The notes below the pieces were generated by a model. That model ran no database searches, had not been told where the DNA came from, and saw only the letters and a program-made list of their open reading frames with translations. The position numbers were made by a program, and so were the translations under genes. A DNA stretch of 19,037 nucleotides from Thermogutta sp. (GTDB lineage Bacteria > Planctomycetota > Planctomycetia > Pirellulales > Thermoguttaceae): positions 1-19,037 of the forward strand of contig NZ_JACIYL010000009.1 of NCBI RefSeq assembly GCF_014359955.1, given 5' to 3'. Of the stretch, positions 15,014-19,037 are shown one piece after another (positions within the stretch are counted from its first letter, which is position 1; the number at the start of each line of letters is the position of its first letter).

Positions 15014-17169
15014 GCACCCGTCAGATCTTAAATCTACCCAAACACAAGAATCCCTCCTCCCATCGCATCGCCAGCGCACCTTATAACTTTGTACCATTGC
15101 CCGAAAAGGTAGTGACGGTGGTGGAAAACGCCAATGATTTACCTGACCACGACCGCTATGACCCTGACCGACACACAGGTTATTTTGAGGTGACACTGAC
15201 CACGAAATCTCCTTTGTATGTACGATGTCCGCTCACTCGCGAGGAATTTGACCTGGAGGAACAAAACAAAGACAGGCACGGTCGTGCGATCGACGATCGG
15301 ACACGTTATACCGATCGCATCAAAAACACACCCGATTTCTTCTACACTCGCGACCGCAGCCGACCCGTCATTCCCGGCAGCAGCCTGCGCGGCATGCTCC
15401 GCAGTGTCCTGGAGATTGTGAGCTACGGAAAGATGCAGTGGGTCACGGATAAAAGGCTCATCTATCGAGCCGTTGGTGATCCTTCATCATTAGGTGATCA
15501 TTATCGTCAGCAGATGCTCGGACCTAATAAAACCGCAAGTCCGCACATGCATTTCGACTATCCATCTTTGCAGGTAAAGGGTGGATATTTGCGAAAAACT
15601 GATACCGGATGGGCTATTCAGCCTGCCCAGGAGATACATGGTGAGACGTTTGTTCATGTCGAATACAATCAGGCTCAGCCTATTATTGGAGGACATGGTC
15701 GGCAACGAGTTCACGACGTGTTTGTTCAGCCAGCTCAACGAACCCCTTCCAGCCGTGGGCGACGTGGTCGGGGCAATTTAACCTTGGACCTGGCCGTAAC
15801 ACAGAAAGTATCGGCTTCGCCGGATCCCGATCTGGTTCCAGCCAAACTAGTCGAGTCGGGTCACATAGGCGGCAAGCATCCCAAGCACTGGCATTGTGCA
15901 ATCTACGAGCCTGATCCCACGCAGCCACTTACTCCTATTCCAGACGAGTTATGGGAGATGTATCAGGAGGATCGGGATCTAACCCGTGGATTACCTACTC
16001 GCCCATTAACCAGAGATGGTGATCCGCTTTTCTACCTTGTTGATGAGACGGGTAATCTTGTATTCTTCGGTCCTACGATGATGTTTCGCCTCCCCTATCA
16101 GCGATCAATTCATCAGTTGATCCCTCAACCGCTTCGAGACCCATTACAGGTTGACTATGCAGATGCAATATTTGGTTTTGTGAGGAGCAAAGACGACTTT
16201 CCATCTGGACAACTACCGCCGCAAGGCGATAAACGTCGCGCCTACGCCGGACGAGTGTTCGTAACGGATGCCGTGTTAGAAGAAGGCCAAACTGACTACT
16301 GGCTCTCCGATGAACCTATCACTCCTAAGATTCTCGCCACGCCCAAACCCACTGCTTTTCAGCATTACCTGACTCAGCAGGAACCAGACGACAAGAACCG
16401 ACTCGATCACTATGATAGTCCACCACCACATGAAACCGTTATCCGTGGACATAAGCGCTACTGGCATCAGGGACTGAGCCCAGACGAGGGGCTGACGCTC
16501 GATCAAATTCGGGAGCGAATCGAGGAGGAGAGGACACGGCTCCGTGAGTTAGAAACCAGCACACAACACACCCAATTCAGCCCCGTAAAACCAGGCGTGA
16601 AGTTCAAGTTCCGGATCTACTTCGAAAACCTTTCTGATCGTGAGTTGGGGGCGTTGTGCTGGACGCTACACCCGTTAGGCGATCCAGCGAAGACCTACTG
16701 TCATCATCTCGGCATGGGCAAGCCACTGGGCATGGGTGCAGTGACGCTGGAGGCCACACTCTATTTGACAGATCGTCCAAAGCGCTACAGCGCACTCTTT
16801 GAAGACGATCACTGGCAAGCGGGAGTTACAGATTCCGGCCAATCGCTTTCCGATCGGCCAACATTGGAAAGACTCACGCAGGCCTTCGAGCAACACATCC
16901 TCGGCACGCTTGGACTGAACAACCGCCGTCATCTTTCCGAAATCAAGCGTTTTGGGATGCTCCTCAAGATGATGGAATGGCCGGGTTTTCCGCCCGATCC
17001 ACAGGGCAAGCTCTTCTTAAAAAACAAAAACCGACCCAACACGCGATACATGACGATTCAGCCAAATGAATACCGCGACCGGCCAGTTTTGCCCGACCCT
17101 TGCGCCTTCGACGCGAGTATCTCCCGTCTAACTGAACCGAATTCCGGCAACTCGGGCGCACGGCCTTGA
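15010..17169 (+). CDS. Large Cas7 with insertion (TIGR03986-type RAMP), C terminus altered
   Basis: 719 aa, ATGA overlap with csx19. The N-terminal RAMP half is clear: GYFEVTLTTKSPLYVRCPL (57-75) and RPVIPGSSLRGMLRSVLE (118-135). The closing G-loop LGMGKPLGMGAV does not come until 567-578. The roughly 400 residues between hold a large insertion rich in His, Pro, Asp and Arg. This layout fits TIGR03986 CRISPR RAMP proteins and the 'Cas7 with insertion' subunit of the fused III-D complex. The last ten or so residues (PNSGNSGARP) are read out of frame from glyA-derived DNA starting near 17136. The natural C terminus has therefore probably been replaced by a short junk tail. The core looks intact and likely functional. 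Confidence 0.82.
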   Translation: MSTRQILNLPKHKNPSSHRIASAPYNFVPLPEKVVTVVENANDLPDHDRYDPDRHTGYFEVTLTTKSPLYVRCPLTREEFDLEEQNKDRHGRAIDDRTRYTDRIKNTPDFFYTRDRSRPVIPGSSLRGMLRSVLEIVSYGKMQWVTDKRLIYRAVGDPSSLGDHYRQQMLGPNKTASPHMHFDYPSLQVKGGYLRKTDTGWAIQPAQEIHGETFVHVEYNQAQPIIGGHGRQRVHDVFVQPAQRTPSSRGRRGRGNLTLDLAVTQKVSASPDPDLVPAKLVESGHIGGKHPKHWHCAIYEPDPTQPLTPIPDELWEMYQEDRDLTRGLPTRPLTRDGDPLFYLVDETGNLVFFGPTMMFRLPYQRSIHQLIPQPLRDPLQVDYADAIFGFVRSKDDFPSGQLPPQGDKRRAYAGRVFVTDAVLEEGQTDYWLSDEPITPKILATPKPTAFQHYLTQQEPDDKNRLDHYDSPPPHETVIRGHKRYWHQGLSPDEGLTLDQIRERIEEERTRLRELETSTQHTQFSPVKPGVKFKFRIYFENLSDRELGALCWTLHPLGDPAKTYCHHLGMGKPLGMGAVTLEATLYLTDRPKRYSALFEDDHWQAGVTDSGQSLSDRPTLERLTQAFEQHILGTLGLNNRRHLSEIKRFGMLLKMMEWPGFPPDPQGKLFLKNKNRPNTRYMTIQPNEYRDRPVLPDPCAFDASISRLTEPNSGNSGARP

Positions 17170-17567
17170 CCGCGCGCAATGTGGCCCGGCGGCTTGCTGA
17201 AAAGCTGCTCGAAAAAGGATACCGCCTCGTCAGCGGCGGCACCGATACCCACCTGCTCGTCATGGACTTCCGCGACACCCCCTATTCGGGGAAGGATGTG
17301 GCCCAGGCACTGGCCAAAGCGGGCATCATCGCCAACTTCAACATGGTGCCCGGCGATCCCCGCAAGCCGTTTGTCACCAGTGGCGTCCGGCTGGGGACCC
17401 CGGCCCTCACCACCCGGGGGATGAAGGAGCCCGAAATGGACCGCATCGCCGCGTGGATCGACACGGTCTGCCGCAATCTGGAGCGGATCGAGGAGGTGGC
17501 GCCGCGGGTTCGGGCGGAGATTGCCGAGCTGTGCCGCCAGTTCCCGCCGCCGGGGATCCTCATCTGA
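17136..17567 (+). pseudogene. glyA: 3' fragment of glyA (serine hydroxymethyltransferase)
   Basis: About 143 codons with clear homology to the C-terminal third of SHMT: YRLVSGGTDTHLLVMDFRD, GKDVAQALAKAGIIANFN, PFVTSGVRLGTPALTTRGMK. The Arg in RLGTPALTTRG corresponds to the substrate-carboxylate arginine. The PLP-lysine region and the whole N-terminal two thirds are absent, so no activity is possible. The frame is closed upstream by TGA at 17133-17135. SHMT-like residues (EFRQ...ARNVARRLAEKLL) already start there, while the + cas gene reads the same DNA in another frame until 17169. GC content and codon use are visibly higher than in the cas genes. It marks a recombination or insertion junction. 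Confidence 0.85.
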
Positions 17568-17616
17568 ACTGGCCACCCCTTTCTCTGGGCATTGCAGTCC
17601 ACCACTATTGTGGGGC

Positions 17617-17645
17617 TTGACAGGACTGGATTCCTTTCGTACGCT
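17617..17645 (+). promoter_or_regulatory. Candidate promoter in the CRISPR leader
   Basis: A perfect TTGACA at 17617-17622, then a 17-nt spacer, then TACGCT at 17640-17645 (3 of 6 matches to the -10). It lies about 105 bp upstream of the first repeat and points into the array. The -35 and spacing are ideal but the -10 is weak. It sits just after the glyA fragment stop. Confidence 0.5.
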
Positions 17646-17648
17646 TAG

Positions 17649-17696
17649 TTGCAGTCGATCTCCAGGGATTTTCGCACGACCGGCGATCGACTGCAA
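17649..17696. promoter_or_regulatory. Perfect 12-bp inverted repeat in the leader
   Basis: TTGCAGTCGATC (17649-17660) and GATCGACTGCAA (17685-17696) are exact reverse complements separated by 24 nt. It starts 4 nt past the candidate -10, so it could be a dimeric regulator site near the transcription start, an adaptation-complex or host-factor docking site, or an RNA stem in the leader transcript. Function is inferred from position only. Confidence 0.55.
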
Positions 17697-17722
17697 AACA
17701 GGGGGTGGGAGGAGGGGGAAAA

Positions 17723-17748
17723 CCCCGGAAAATACCGGCTTTCCGGGG
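17723..17748 (+). promoter_or_regulatory. Leader-end hairpin just before the first repeat
   Basis: CCCCGGAAA (17723-17731) and TTTCCGGGG (17740-17748) form a perfect 9-bp stem with an 8-nt loop, ending 3 nt before repeat 1. There is no T-tract, so it is unlikely to be a terminator. The leader-repeat border is where new spacers are inserted, so the structure may mark that site or protect the 5' end of the pre-crRNA. Confidence 0.5.
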
Positions 17749-17751
17749 AGG

Positions 17752-19037
17752 GTCTTAATCGAACCAAGTTGGGATTGAAATCGTGACAGCGTGATGCTGG
17801 CTCGCGGCTTGCACGCCGTAGTCTTAATCGAACCAAGTTGGGATTGAAATAAATTTTGTGTTGTAAGTTACGGTCTAGACACAACTTGTCTTAATCGAAC
17901 CAAGTTGGGATTGAAATGAATCATCCCTATTCTCATTTTACAAAATGTTTGTGGTCTTAATCGAACCAAGTTGGGATTGAAATAAAGTTGCAACCAATGA
18001 TGTTCCCGCTAGAATCCAAGGTCTTAATCGAACCAAGTTGGGATTGAAATACAAGGTGTTCTTTTCTAACTTCGACAAAGAATGTAGCGTCTTAATCGAA
18101 CCAAGTTGGGATTGAAACTCCACTGCTAGCCACCGGCCCAGTGACCGGCGGTAAGTCTTAATCGAACCAAGTTGGGATTGAAACTTTTCAGCACTTGGGC
18201 GACCGTCTCTGGATGCAAGATGTCTTAATCGAACCAAGTTGGGATTGAAACCGGATATCCGGATGACCAGAAAACTGAACGTAGACGGTCTTAATCGAAC
18301 CAAGTTGGGATTGAAACGATAATTCCATTTCTGCAACTATAGGTAGCAATTTCAATGTCTTAATCGAACCAAGTTGGGATTGAAACCGTGGAAAGAGGAA
18401 GCAAAGAAATTCCGGATCCTCGAGTCTTAATCGAACCAAGTTGGGATTGAAACAAGGAGCCGCCCCGTTCCGCATTAGCGTCCACTTCAGCGTCTTAATC
18501 GAACCAAGTTGGGATTGAAACTGTGAAATCGGAAATTTGGGGAGAGTTCCCCCATTTCGTCTTAATCGAACCAAGTTGGGATTGAAACATAGGCTAATAA
18601 GAACCTTTTGTAGATAGCTTCCGGGAGTCTTAATCGAACCAAGTTGGGATTGAAACGCGATGATTTGCTGAATCTCGCCATCACAAGGACTTTCCTGGTC
18701 TTAATCGAACCAAGTTGGGATTGAAACTCACGGCGTCAGGAGTGCCAGGACGGTCGTGTCCGGTCTTAATCGAACCAAGTTGGGATTGAAACGTGCCGGT
18801 TACCGGTATGCCTACCGCTTCGCAAGGTCTTAATCGAACCAAGTTGCGATTGAAACTATCGACCGCGATTTTCTGCGCCGCATCGACCGACTCGTCTTAA
18901 TCGAACCAAGTTGGGATTGAAACCATTAGATGGCGAACAAGTGACAGTCGCGTCCAACCTCGTCTTAATCGAACCAAGTTGGGATTGAAACTAATAAAAC
19001 GTGGTTGTGAACGACCACTTGAAAGTGCGTCTTAATC
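17752..19037 (+). CRISPR. CRISPR array, 19 full repeats and one partial, continuing past the window
   Basis: The 30-nt repeat starts GTCTTAATCGAACC and ends GGGATTGAAA plus T or C. Repeats begin at 17752, 17821, 17888, 17954, 18021, 18089, 18155, 18222, 18288, 18357, 18424, 18492, 18559, 18627, 18698, 18763, 18827, 18894, 18962 and 19029 (cut by the window end). The 19 spacers are 34 to 41 nt. Repeats 1-5 end in T and 6-19 end in C. Repeat 17 has a G-to-C change at position 21 (base 18847). The ATTGAAAC end is the usual 8-nt crRNA handle, so transcription runs left to right from the leader at 17568-17751. Minus-strand frames through the array that repeat FNPNLVRLR are translation of the repeats and not genes. 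Confidence 0.99.

Noticed and set aside
17568..17620. Intrinsic terminator after the glyA fragment
   Set aside because: Only a weak 4-bp CCAC/GTGG stem without a T-tract is visible.
17938..18574. Minus-strand frames of about 130 aa with repeated FNPNLVRLR and QSQLGSIKT
   Set aside because: They are translations of the CRISPR repeat and its spacers.
18827..18856. Variant repeat 17 (G21C) as a sign of array decay or the array end
   Set aside because: The next repeats return to the standard sequence, so this is an isolated change and not trailer-end degeneration.

Overview
The window is a defence island built around a two-effector CRISPR-Cas locus, read left to right on the + strand. Several features point to a bacterium, perhaps thermophilic: the repeat ending in ATTGAAAC, the I-B/III-D pairing, the moderately GC-rich sequence, and the clusters of small palindromes at the left edge. 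Phylum cannot be fixed from this sequence. The palindromes (GGCTAAAGCC-like, GCGGCGAT/ATCGCCGC, GGGCACG/CGTGCCC) remind me of repeats common in Armatimonadota and Acidobacteriota genomes, but that is only an impression.

Layout. 1-113: the last codons of an unidentified gene. 114-660: noncoding DNA packed with hairpins and a two-copy tandem palindromic unit. 664-691: a good sigma70-type promoter, followed by a doubtful small ORF. 946-8106: a type I-B (Cst/Tneap-like) operon in the order cas6, cas8 (Cst1, CXXC..CXXC), a separate small helical protein that may be a Cas11 small subunit, cas7 (Cst2/DevR), cas5, and HD-helicase cas3. 8107-8531: a gap holding only ORF debris. 8532-8996: a short protein matching the C-terminal nuclease-like part of DUF1887/Card1 proteins, without the CARF sensor. 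9004-17169: a tightly overlapping type III-D operon of six genes: cas10 (GGDD present, no HD domain), a Csm3-like Cas7, Csx10 (two RAMP domains plus a helical tail), a double-RAMP Cas7, Csx19, and a large TIGR03986-type Cas7 with a big insertion. 17136-17567: the 3' third of a glyA (serine hydroxymethyltransferase) gene fused out of frame to the end of the last cas gene. 17568-17751: a leader with a promoter and two perfect inverted repeats. 17752-19037: a CRISPR array of 19 full repeats and one partial, running off the window.

How it likely works. Cas6 would process one pre-crRNA that feeds both complexes. The I-B complex would target DNA and recruit Cas3. The III-D complex resembles the fused-subunit III-D variant (Cas10, Cas7-Cas5-Cas11, Cas7-2x, Csx19, Cas7 with insertion) and would cut RNA and make cyclic oligoadenylate. 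No adaptation genes (cas1, cas2, cas4) and no intact CARF effector lie in the window.

Points most worth a second look: the free-standing small protein between cas8 and cas7; the CARF-less DUF1887 protein with Ser-Gly-Ser where the E-x-K motif is expected; the glyA junction; and the block of five leader-proximal repeats whose last base is T instead of C, which changes the crRNA 5' handle.
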